A DNA stretch of 64,000 bases from Eucalyptus grandis (taxonomy: Eukaryota > Streptophyta > Magnoliopsida > Myrtales > Myrtaceae): positions 15,444,410 through 15,508,409 of the forward strand of contig NC_052621.1 of NCBI RefSeq assembly GCF_016545825.1, read 5' to 3'. Positions 54,503 to 64,000 of this stretch are shown here, piece after piece. Position numbers and translations under genes: made by a program. Positions within the stretch are counted from its first letter, which is position 1. Each line of letters starts with the position of its first letter. A model generated the notes under the pieces. It had not been told where the DNA came from. It ran no database searches and worked only from the letters and a program-made list of their open reading frames with translations.

Positions 54503-57305
54503 TTGCTTGTGGTTGAGAAAAAGAGTGAGATAGAGCGACCCATAAATCGAAAAATGCATTGCTTGTTGAAAGAATTTGCAGATGTGTTTCCGGAGGATCT
54601 GCCACTTGGATTACCTCCCATAAGAGGTATTGAGCATCAAATTGATTTGATCCCCGGTGCTCCGCTACCAAACAAGCCAGCTTATCGATATAATCCGGAG
54701 GATACAAAAGAGTTGCATAGACAAGTTGATGAACTTATCCTCAAAGGATACGTTCGAGAAAGCATGAGTCCTTGTTCTGTTCCGGCTCTACTTGTACCTA
54801 AGAAGGATGGTACATATCGAATGTGTGTTGATAGTCGGGCCATCAACAACATCACCATTAAGTATAGGTACCCTATACCTAGACTTGATGATATGCTTGA
54901 CGAATTATATAGTTCTTCTGTGTTTTCAAAAATAGATTTGCGGAGTGGTTATCATCAAATCAGAATGCGAGAAGGAGATGAATGGAAGACGGCTTTCAAA
55001 ACCAAGGAGGCCTTTATGAGTGGTTGGTTATGCCATTCGGATTATCTAATGCTTCGAGTACCTTCATGAGACTTATGAACGAGGTTCTTCGTTCTATTAT
55101 TGGTTGATTTGTCATTGTTTATTTCGATGATATTCTTGTTTATAGCAAGAACGAGGAGGAGCATATCTCTCATTTAAAATAGGTCTTTAATGTTTTGAGA
55201 GAACGAAAACTATATGCTAAAATGGAGAAATGTGAGTTCTTCTCTCCAAGCATTGTGTTTCTTGGTTATGTGGTTTCCAAAGATGGAATCTCTGTTGATC
55301 AAACCATGGTGGAAGCTATGAAGACTTGGCCGGTTCCGAAGTCAATTTCTGATGTAAGAAGCTTTCATGGACTTGTTTCTTTCTATCGACGTTTTGTCAA
55401 AAACTTTAGTACCGTCATTGCTCCTATAACTGAATGCCTGAAGAATGGTGCTTTTGAATGGACAAAGGTTGCTCAAAACGCTTTTGACATGATCAAGCAG
55501 AAACTTTGTGAGTCCCCCTATTCTTGCACTTCCTGATTTTGATAAAGTATTTGAAGTTGAGTGTGATGCAAGTGGAAGTTGGTATTGGTGCTGTTCTAGT
55601 GCAAGCACAAAAACCATTGGCATATTTCAGTGAGAAATTATCTGATTCCAAGAGGAATTATTCAACTTATGACAAAGAGTTCTATGCGATTGTTCGAGCT
55701 CTTGATCATTGGAGTCATTATTTGAGGCCAAAGCAATTTGTCCTTCATTCTGATCATGAGGCGCTTAAGTTTATTAGTGGCCAACGCAAACTTAATTCGA
55801 GACATGCAAAATGGGTAGAATTTCTTCAATCCTTTTCTTTTGTCTCAAAATATAAACCGGGGCACACTAATGTTGTAGCAGATGCTTTATTGAGAAGATA
55901 TTCTATCCTTGCGGTTTTGGACTCTAGGATTCTCGGATTTCAATCAATGAAAGAACTTTATTCTGAAGATGCGGAATTCTCCTGTATCATCAACAATTGC
56001 AAGGAGGGAGTTCAAGGTATATATTCTTTGCAAGATGGGTTTCTTTTTAAAGGAAATCAATTATGTGTGCCGAAGAGTTCTTTTCGCGAATTGTTGATTC
56101 GAGAAGCGCATGTTGGAGGATTGGCTGGTCATTTTGGTATTAAAAAAACTCTTGAGGTTCTTCAAGAGCATTTCTATTGGCCAAAGATGAGTGGAGATGT
56201 GCATGCTATCATCTCAAGGTGTGCAACTTGTCAAAGATCAAAAAGCCATTTCCATCAAGGTTTGTATACTCCACTTCCGGTACCATTGCAACCCTGGGAA
56301 GATGTTAGCTTGGATTTCATCGTGGCTCTACCAAGAACTCAAAGAGGAAAAGATGCTATCATGGTGGTCGTCGATCGGTTCTCTAAAAGGGCTCATTTCG
56401 TGCCATGTCACAAGACCAATGATGCATCTCATATTGCTGACTTATATTTCAAAGAGATTATCCGCATTCATGGAGTACCAAAGACCATTGTGTCGGATCG
56501 TGATTCCAAGTTCTTAAGCCACTTTTGGAGGACTCTATGGAGAATGCTTGGTACAAGACTCTTATTCAGCACAACTTGTCATCCCCAAATGGATGGCCAA
56601 ACGGAGGTAACAAATAGTACTCTAACCACTCTTCTTCGTGGAATGGTGAGTAAATCGTTGAAAGATTGGGATTTAAAGCTTGCGCATGCTGAATTTGAAT
56701 TTGCTTACAATCGATCACCAAGTTATACTACTGGTCGATCGCCATTTGAAGTTGTGTATGGAATTAATCCTCTCACACCCATTGATTTTATTCCAATTCC
56801 GTCTAACTCTCAAGTGAGCTTTGATGGCAAGAAAAGAGCTGAATCAATGAAGAAGCTCCATGAGCAGATTCGATCCAACATTGAAAAGGCCAATGAATCT
56901 CACAAAAAGAAAGCTAATCAACATCGCAAGAAGACTCAATTTCAACCGGGCGATCTTGTATGGCTTCACTTGAGGAAGGAGAGATTTCCATTTCGTTGAA
57001 AGAACAAACTCATGCCAAGAGCTGACGGTCCATTTAAAGTTATTCAGCGAATTGGTGACAATGCTTACAAGATTGACCTTCAAGGAGAGTTTGCAGTTTC
57101 GGCAACCTTCAACATGGGAGACCTTTCTCCTTACTTGGAGGATGAAAACCTTCTAGATTTCGGGACAAATCTCAAACAACCTGGGGAGGATGATGCGGGA
57201 GCATCCAACGTAGCTCCATGGACCAACTCGGAACCATCGATGCTTATCCAAGCCAATAAAGAAGATGGGCATTATGTGCTTCGATGGATCATTTTGAATG
57301 AATAA
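54503..57305 (+). pseudogene. Pol (RT, RNase H, integrase) of the young gypsy element, interrupted
   Basis: RT starts with GIEHQIDLIPGA and includes [37 protein letters not shown] and the catalytic [10 protein letters not shown] (near 55112-55145). Breaks: a one-base deletion near 55005, TGA in place of CGA near 55106, TAG near 55181, and extra bases near 55520 and 55576. From 55524 RNase H and integrase are open, with HHCC (HFGIKKT...[10 protein letters not shown]) and DDE residues in [23 protein letters not shown] and QTEVTNSTL. A TGA replaces CGA after FPFR at 56997. The C-terminal part (57012-57305) continues 115 bases into the 3' LTR before its stop. Confidence 0.9.
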
Positions 57306-58015
57306 TGTTAATTACTTGTTGGTATATCAATAGGTATCATTGAGAGGCCATTTTAGATGTCCTGTATGACCAATTGAAGAAGCTTCAAAAGGATTATTTT
57401 CTGGTCAAGAGAAGAGCTCGAATTTTGGGAAGGCTAGAGGTTCACGGAAAGCTAATGGTTCAAGAATGTGGAAGGCCGAAGATTAAATGGCATTTAGTTC
57501 CCGTGATAGTAAAGGCTTTTATTAAGTTCCTAGCCGTTTTTATGCAGTCCAAGAGTCGAACGTTTCAGTTTCTAGGCTATTAAGGACTGTTTTTAATATG
57601 TATTAAGGTTAAAATCCTCCTACAAAGAGGCGAAAACTATCCAATGTAGGAGATACGAATTTCATGAATGAAAATGGTGAGATTTCCTCTGCTTGAGTGA
57701 ACTCCTTTGGAGAGTGGATAACTCCTTTCGGTTTCTTTATCCTTGGAGCGTAGATCACTCCTTGGTGGTGAGCTTCTCCTATCCCGAAGTGCTTTATCCT
57801 TGGCTGGTGGAAGCTTTAGGCCTTGGTGGTGAGCTTCGTAGATCTCGATCCAGATCCTCGGTTGGTGGCGTGGCCTTTATACCTTGGGAGGAGATCGTTC
57901 TATCTTTTCTTATTCCTCTTTGTCTCTTTACCGTACACACTAGTCCATAGACTTAACCACAAAAATCCCTTCAAAAAAATCTCCGTTCTTGAATCACTCA
58001 CCCCATCACGCATTA
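57191..58015 (+). repeat. 3' LTR of the young gypsy element
   Basis: 825 bp, preceded by the purine-rich GGGGAGGA. It has fewer minisatellite units than the 5' LTR and ends CGCATTA instead of CGCATCA. Confidence 0.92.
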
Positions 58016-59776
58016 TTGGCCACACAAGCAAACGAATTTTTGAGTTCAAGTCCTATTTGGATGAGAAGAAATGTATGGTTGCTCTCGTAAAGGTGACCAA
58101 ATATGCTTTTCTTTGGTGGGATAATCTAAAGCATCAACGAGCAAGGGAAGGAAATGGCCGGATCAAGTCTTGGGAAAAACTCAAGAAGTTGATGGAAGGA
58201 AATGCTTTAAGTGCCATGGTTTTGGGCATTTACAACCAAATTGTCCAAATCGAAGAGTTATGACTCTTCAAGAAATTGAGGAGATCAATTGGGCACTTCA
58301 AGAAGCTGAGAGAAATCAAGACCAAAATATTGGTGAATTAGATGGGGAAGAACAAGTTGTGGAGAAAGCTGATGATGGCGAGTTGTTGATCATCCGAAGA
58401 GCCTTGCATGTTGAAGTTTCTCCTAATAAAGAGCAAAGGGAGAATATATTTCACACCTGTTGTACTATTAATGGAAAGGTGTGTTCGGTGATCATCGATG
58501 GTGGGGGCTGCACCAATGTTGCTTCGGCAACTCTTTTCGACAAGCTGCAGCTTCCAACAACGAAACATCCTCAACCATACAAGCTCCAATGGCTCAATCA
58601 AGGGAATGAACTCAAGGTAACCAAACGTGTTCTTATATCCTTTTCGATTGGAAAGAACCATCGAGATTAGGTTGTATGTGATGTGATTCCTATGGAGGCA
58701 TGACTTTGCTATTGGGTAGACCTTGGCAATTTGATATAAATGCTATGCATGATGGTCGGAAAACACATAATCTTTTCATAAGGAACAAAAAGACATTACT
58801 CTTTTACCATTGAGTCTTTACTCGATACATAATAATCAACCTGGGCAGGGAAACACTTGTAAGGAGAATCTGTTCTTGAGTGAGACACGGGTTGAGAGAG
58901 CCATTAGCAAACAAAAGAATGTATTTGCTTTGCTTGTGGTCGAGGAAAAGAGTGAGATAGAGTGACCCATACATCCAAAAATGCATTGCTTGTTGAAAGA
59001 ATTTGCAGATGTGTTTCCGAAGGATTTGCCACTTGGATTACCTCCCATAAGAGGTATTGAGCATCAAATTCATTTGATCCCCCATGTTCCACTACCAAAC
59101 AAGCCAACTTATTGGTACAATCCATAGGAAACAAAGGAATTGCAAAGACAAGTTGTTGAAACTATCCTCAAAGGATACGTCCAGGAAACAAAGGATTTGA
59201 TCCCCCATGTTCCACTACCAAACAAGCCAATTCTGTTCCGATTCTACTTTTGCCTAAGAAGGATGGTACATATCGCATGTGTGTTGATACTCGGGCCATC
59301 AACAATATCACCATGAAGTATAGGTACCCTATACCTAGACTTGATGATATGCTTGAAGAATTATATGGTTCTTATGTGTTTTCAAAGATAGATTTGCGGA
59401 GTGGTTATCATCAAATCAGAATGCGTGAAGGAGATGAATGGAAGACGGCTTTCAAAACCAAGGGAGGCCTTTATGAGTGGTTGGTTATGCCATTCGGATT
59501 ATCTAATGCTCCGAGTACCTTCATGAGACGTATGAATGATGTTCTTTGTTCCTTTATTGGTCGATTTGTCATTGTTTATTTCGACGGTATTCTTGTTTAT
59601 AGCAAGAACGAGAAGGTGCATCTCTCTCATTTAAAAAAGGTCTTCAATGTCTTGAGAGATCAAAAACTGTATGCTAAAATGGAGAAATGTGAGTTCTTCT
59701 CTCCAAGCATTGTGTTTCTTGGTTATGTGGTTTCCAAAGATGGAATCCGTGTTGATCAAACCAAGGTGGAAGCTGC
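58016..59776 (+). pseudogene. Older gypsy element, gag-pro-RT remainder
   Basis: Gag resumes after the insertion (EFLSSSPIWMRRN-like in a shifted frame). It then jumps from KKLM straight to the zinc knuckle CFKCHGFGHLQPNC, an internal deletion of about 400 bp. Protease (VIIDGGGCTNVAS) is followed by several stops (58667, 58963, 59127). RT from 59250 is open and contains [10 protein letters not shown]...[18 protein letters not shown] and [16 protein letters not shown], but the catalytic motif reads [10 protein letters not shown], i.e. the second Asp is replaced by Gly. The frame ends at KVEA where an inverted LTR begins. No plus-strand 3' half is present. Confidence 0.88.
59072..59229 (+). repeat. 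35-bp direct duplication inside the older pol
   Basis: A block with TTTGATCCCCCATGTTCCAC appears at 59072-59106 and again at 59195-59229, replacing part of the PCSVPALL codons. It looks like filler from end-joining repair. Confidence 0.75.
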
Positions 59777-60708
59777 TGCGTGATGGGGTGAGTGACTCAA
59801 GAACGGAGATTTTTTTGAGGGGATTTTTGTGGTTAAGTGTATGGAGTAGTGTATACGGTAAAGAAACAAAGAGGAATAAGAAAAGATAGAACGATCTTCT
59901 CCCAAGGTATAAAGGCCACGCCACCAACTGAGGATGAGGATCGAGATCTACGAAGCTCACCACCAAGGCCTAAAGCTTCCACCATCCAAGGATAAAGCAC
60001 TTCGGGATAGGATAAGCTCACCACCAAGGCCTAAAGATTCCACCAGCCAAGGATAAAGGACTTCTTGGCTCACCACCAAGGAGTGATCTACGCTCCAAGG
60101 ATAAAGAAACCGAGAGGAGTTATCCACTCTCCAAAGGAGTTCACTCAAGCAGAGGAAATCTCACCATTTTCATTCATGAAATTCGTATCTCCCCTACATT
60201 GGATAGTTTCCTCTATTTTATAGGAGGATTTCAGCATTAGGAAAAATTAAAAATAAATTTTAAAGACCTAGGAACTTAAACGTTCGACTCTTCAGCTACA
60301 TAAAAACACCTAGGAACTTAATAAAAAAGCCATTATTAACACGGGAACTAAATGCCTCTAATCGTCGGCCATCCACATTCTCGAACCGTTAGCTTTCCAT
60401 GTTCTTGAACCTTTGGCTTTCCATATTCTTGAACCGCATTCGTGAACCTTTAGCCTTCCCAGAATTCGAGCTCCTCCCTTGACCAGAAAAAAATTCTCCT
60501 GAAACTTCATCAATTGCACATAGAAGACATCTAAAGTGACCTCCCATTGATACCTATTGATATACCACAAAGTACTGATAAGAAATTTAACATTATTCAT
60601 TCAAAATGATCCATTCGAAGAACATAATGCCCAACTTCTTTATTGGCTTGGATAAGCATCGACGGTTCTGAGTTGGTCGATGGAGCTACATTGGATGCAC
60701 CCGCATCA
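59777..60708 (-). repeat. Gypsy LTR, minus orientation
   Basis: Nearly complete: on the minus strand it starts TGATGCGGGTGCATCC (60708) and ends CACCCCATCACGCA at 59777, where it abuts older-copy RT codons. The last three bases (TCA) are missing. Confidence 0.88.
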
Positions 60709-60724
60709 TCTGGTACCAATATTT
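60709..60724 (-). other. PBS remnant between two minus-strand LTRs
   Basis: The minus strand reads AAATATTGGTACCAGA, the usual spacer plus a mutated Met-tRNA PBS (TGGTACCAGA for TGGTATCAGA). The next LTR starts immediately after it. Confidence 0.65.
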
Positions 60725-60891
60725 TGATGCGTGATGGGGTGAGTGATTCAAGAACGGAGATTTATTTTAGGGGATTTTTGTGGTTAAGTGTATGGGGTAT
60801 ATGATAAACACACAAAAAGGAATAAGAAAATATAAAAGCAATCTCCTTCCAAGGTATAAAGGCAATGCAACCAACCGAGGATGAGGATCGA
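60725..60891 (-). repeat. Gypsy LTR 3' part, minus orientation
   Basis: Ends CACGCATCA at 60725 on the minus strand. It is broken near 60891, where the sequence turns to the opposite orientation at GATACGAATTTC. Confidence 0.8.
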
Positions 60892-61291
60892 GATACGAAT
60901 TTCATGAATGAAAATGGTGAGATTTCCTCTGCTTGAGTGAACTCCTTTGGAGAGTGGATAACTCCTTTCGTTTTCTTTATATCACTCCTTGGTGGTGAGC
61001 CAAGAAGTCCTTTATCCTTGGCTGGTGGGATCTTTAGGCCTTGGTGGTGAGCTTCTCCTATCCCGAAGTGCTTTATGCTTGGCTGGTGGAAGCTTTAAGC
61101 CTTGGTGGTGAGCTTCGTAGATCTCGATCCTCATCCTCGGTTGGTAGCGTGGCCTTTATACCTTGGGAGGAGATCGTTCTATCTTTTCTTATTCCTCTTT
61201 GTTTCTTTACCGTATACACTACTCCATACACTTAACCACAAAAATCCCCTCAAAAAAATCTTTGTTCTTGAATCACTACCCCATCACGCAT
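60892..61291 (+). repeat. Gypsy LTR 3' part, plus orientation
   Basis: Runs from ACGAATTTCATGAATG to CACGCATCA, then AAATATT, and joins the end of a minus-strand pol. With 60725-60891 and 59777-60180 it makes an inverted-repeat cluster. Confidence 0.82.
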
Positions 61292-64000
61292 CAAAATATT
61301 CCTCTTGGGGTTGTTTGAGATTTCTCCTCAAATCAAGAATGTTTTAATCCTCTAAGTAAGGAGAAAGGCCTCCCACGTTGAATGTTGCTGAAACTCCAAA
61401 CTCTCCCGGAAGGTCAATCTTGTAAGCATTGTCGCCAATTCGCTGGATAACTTTAAAGGGACCGTCAGCTCTAGGCATGAGCTTGTTCTTTCGACCAAAT
61501 GGAAATCTCTCCTTCCTCAAGTGAAGCCATATAAGATCGCTCGGTTGAAATTGAGTCTTCTTGCGAAGTTGATTAGCTTTCTTCTTGTGAGATTCGTTGG
61601 CCTTTTGAATGTTGGATCGAATCTGCTCATGGAGCTTCTTCATTGATTCAGCTCTTTTCTTGCCATCAAAGCTCACTTGAGAGTTAGACGGAATTGGAAT
61701 CAAATCAATGGGTGTGAGAGGATTAATTCCATACACAACTTCAAATGGTGATCGACCAGTAGTATAACTTGGTGATTGATTCTAAGCTTTAAATCCCAAT
61801 CTTCCAATGATTTACTCACCATACCACGCAGAAGAGTGGTTAGAGTACGATTTGTTTCCTCCGTTTGGCCATCCGTTTGGGGATGACAAGCTGTGCTGAA
61901 TAAGAGTTTTGTACCAAGCATTCTCCATAGAGTCCTCCAAAAGTGGCTTAAGAACTTGGAATCATGATCCGATACAATGGTCTTTGGTACTCCATGAATG
62001 CGAATAATCTCTTTGAAATATTATTCAGCAATATGCGAAATGAGCCATTTTAGAAAACCGTTTGACGACCACTATGATAGCATCTTTTCCTCTTTGAGTT
62101 CTTGGTAGAGCCACAATGAAATCCATGCTAACATCCTCCCAGAGCTGTAAAGGTACCGGAAGTGGAGTATACAAACCTTGATGGAAATGGCTTTTTGATC
62201 TTTGACAAGTTGCACACCTTGAGATGATAGCATGCACATCTCCACTCATCTTTGGCCAATAGAAATGCTCTTGAAGAACCTCAAGAGTTTTTGTTAATAC
62301 CAAAATGACCAGCCAATCCTCCACCATGCGCTTCTCGAATCAGCAATTCGCGAAAAGAACTCTTCGGCCCACATAATTGATTTCCTTTAAAAAAAAACCC
62401 ATCTTGCAAAGAATATATACCTCGAACTCCCTCCTTGCAATTGTTGATGATACAGGAGAATTCCGCATCTTCAGAATAAAGTTCTTTTATTGATTGAAAT
62501 CTAAGAATCCTAGAGTCCAAAACCGCAAGCATAGAATATCTTCTCTATAAAGCATCTGCTACAAGATTAGTGTGCCCCGGTTTATATTTTGAGACGAAAG
62601 AAAAGATTGAAGAAATTCTACCCATTTTGCATGTCTCGAATTAAGCTTGCGTTGGCCAATAATAAACTTAAGCGCCTCATGATCAGAATGAAGGACAAAT
62701 TGCTTTGGCCTCAAATAATGACTCCAATGATCAAGAGCTCGGACAATGGGATAGAACTCTTTGTCATAAGTTGAATAATTCCTCTTGGAATCAGATAACT
62801 TCTCGCCAAAATATGCCAATGGTTTTTGTGCTTGCACTAGAACAACACCAATACCAACTCCGCTTGCATCACACTAAACTTCAAATACTTTTTCAAAATC
62901 AGGAATTGCAAGAATAGGGGACTCACAAAGTTTCTGCTTGATTATGTCAAAGGAGTTTTGAGCAACCTTTGTCCATTCAAAAGCACCATTCTTCATGCAT
63001 TCAGTTATAGGAGCCATCATGGTACTAATGTTTTTAACAAAACGTCGATAGAAAGAACCAAGTCCATGAAAGCTTCTTACATCAGAAATGGACTTCGCAA
63101 CCGGCCAAGTCTTCATAGCTTCCACCTTGGTTTGATCAACAGAGATTCCATCTTTCGAAACCACATAACCAAGAAACACAATGCTTGGAGAGAAGAACTC
63201 ACATTTCTCCATTTTAGCATATAGTTTTCGTTCTCTCAAGAGATTAAAGACCTGTTTTAAATGAGAGATATGCTCCTCCTCGTCCCTGCTATAAACAAGA
63301 ATATCGTCGAAATAAACAATGACAAATCGACCAATAAAATAACGAAGAACCTTGCTCATAAGTCTCATGAACGTACTCGGAGCATTAGATAAGCCGTCTT
63401 CCATTCATCTCCTTCTCCCATTCTGACTTGATGATAACCACTCCGCAAATCTATCTTTGAAAACACAGAACAACCATATAATTCGTCAAGCATATCATCA
63501 AGTCTAGGTATAGGGTACCTATACTTAATGGTGATGTTGTTGATGGCCCGACTATCAACACACATTCGATATGTACCATCCTTCTGAGGTACAAGTAGAG
63601 CCGAAACAGAACAAGGACTCATGGTTTCTCCAATGTATCCTTTGAGGATAAGTTCATCAACTGGTCTATGCAACTCTTTTGTATCCTCCGGATTATATCG
63701 ATAAGCTGGCTTGTTTGGTAGCGGAGCACCGGGGATCAAATCAATTTGATGCTCAATACCTCTTATGGGAGGTAAACCAAGTGGCAAATCCTCCGGAAAC
63801 ATCTGCAAATTCTTTCAACAAGCAATGCATTTTTGGATGTATGGGTCGCTCTATCTCACTCTTTTTCTCGACCACAAGCAAAGCAAAACCAGTCTTTTGT
63901 TTGCTAATGGCTCTCTTAACCGGTGTCTCACTCAAGAACAGATTTTCCTTACAAGTGTTTCCCTCCCCGGGTTGATTATTAGGTATCGAATAAGGACTCA
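61292..64000 (-). mobile_element. Third gypsy copy (minus strand), runs off the right edge
   Basis: Pol of the same family is read from 64000 down: the end of protease/linker (RAISKQKTGFALLVVEKKSE), RT, RNase H, integrase. It ends near 61300 at DLSPYLED, with the LTR in the wrong orientation adjacent. So its 3' LTR was lost or inverted by rearrangement. Its 5' part lies outside the window. Confidence 0.9.
61344..63935 (-). pseudogene. Pol of the third gypsy copy, frameshifted
   Basis: Order on the minus strand: RT start (63808-63365, with DLIPGAPLPNKPAYRYNPED and [12 protein letters not shown]), joined by a deletion of roughly 50 bp that removes the [15 protein letters not shown] block. RT palm follows with intact [10 protein letters not shown] (63404-62874), then RNase H (62837-62559, [20 protein letters not shown]), HHCC and integrase core (62532-62025), and C-terminus (61921-61344, [14 protein letters not shown] and PRADGPFKV). 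At least five frame changes. Not functional. Confidence 0.9.

Larger units (their letters stand above)
51870..58015 (+). mobile_element. Complete Ty3/gypsy (chromovirus-like) element inserted in an older sibling
   Basis: Both LTRs begin TGATGCGGG and end CGCATCA/CGCATTA. The target duplication TTGGC flanks it (51865-51869 and 58016-58020) and lies in the gag codons for Asp-Trp-Leu of the older element. PBS, gag, protease, RT, RNase H and integrase are present in gypsy order over 6146 bp. The LTRs differ mostly by one roughly 50-bp minisatellite unit plus scattered substitutions. Despite that youth, pol has several stops and frameshifts, so it was probably mobilised in trans. Lineage (CRM or Reina) was not decided by eye. 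Confidence 0.93.

Overview
This window looks like plant (eudicot-type) nuclear DNA: a repeat-rich stretch built of nested transposable elements around one clear host gene. The evidence is a series of LTR retrotransposons with plant-type primer-binding sites (initiator-Met tRNA), Mutator-like elements with 9-bp target duplications, a hAT element with an 8-bp duplication, intron-like AT-rich sequence, CT/GA microsatellites near promoters, and a plant-specific 'L34e superfamily' membrane protein gene. I cannot name the species from sequence alone.

Layout. 1-631: AT-rich, no gene. 632-5052: a Mutator-like (MULE) element with a GC-rich core, split by a 3.5-kb solo LTR ('LTR-A', 1049-4535). 5053-6741: unassigned DNA, then an element rich in GGTTCGG-type repeats that carries a piece resembling a gene 5' end. 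6742-17683: a complete but decayed Ty1/copia element on the minus strand (LTRs, PBS, gag, protease, integrase, RT, RNase H), split by another solo LTR of the same family ('LTR-B', 11995-15781). 18886-26039: a second large-LTR family, holding a nested GC-rich MULE (19587-20859) and a hAT element (21200-23992) that carries a captured gene fragment resembling a PsbP-domain protein. 26105-29557: a third large LTR-like unit. 29558-33600: a large LTR with a Tat/Ogre-like PBS and leader. 33655-36308: a deleted minus-strand Ty3/gypsy copy. 36309-39341: 'LTR-C' of the first family, here with its PBS. 39342-47200: LTR pieces and more MULEs. 47437-48660: the host gene. 49250-50050: a possible degenerate gene remnant. 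50494-64000: a cluster of chromovirus-like Ty3/gypsy elements: one complete element (51870-58015) inserted into the gag of an older sibling, followed by inverted and tandem LTR pieces and a third, minus-strand copy that runs off the window.

The most interesting signal is in LTR-A, LTR-B and LTR-C. These three diverged long terminal repeats (2.8-3.8 kb) are built like genes. A and B show a TATA-like box. All three have a conserved GC-type 5' splice site (AG|GCAAGT), a long repeat-filled intron-like stretch, and then an acceptor-like site just before a small conserved ORF of about 82 codons. Between copies the ORF differs mostly at synonymous positions, which suggests selection on the protein. 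I do not recognise its family.

The nesting order is fixed by target duplications: MULE before LTR-A, copia before LTR-B, family-2 LTR before its MULE and hAT, and old gypsy before young gypsy. By eye the copia LTRs differ by only about ten substitutions and the young gypsy LTRs are also very similar, so this locus has been invaded recently and repeatedly.
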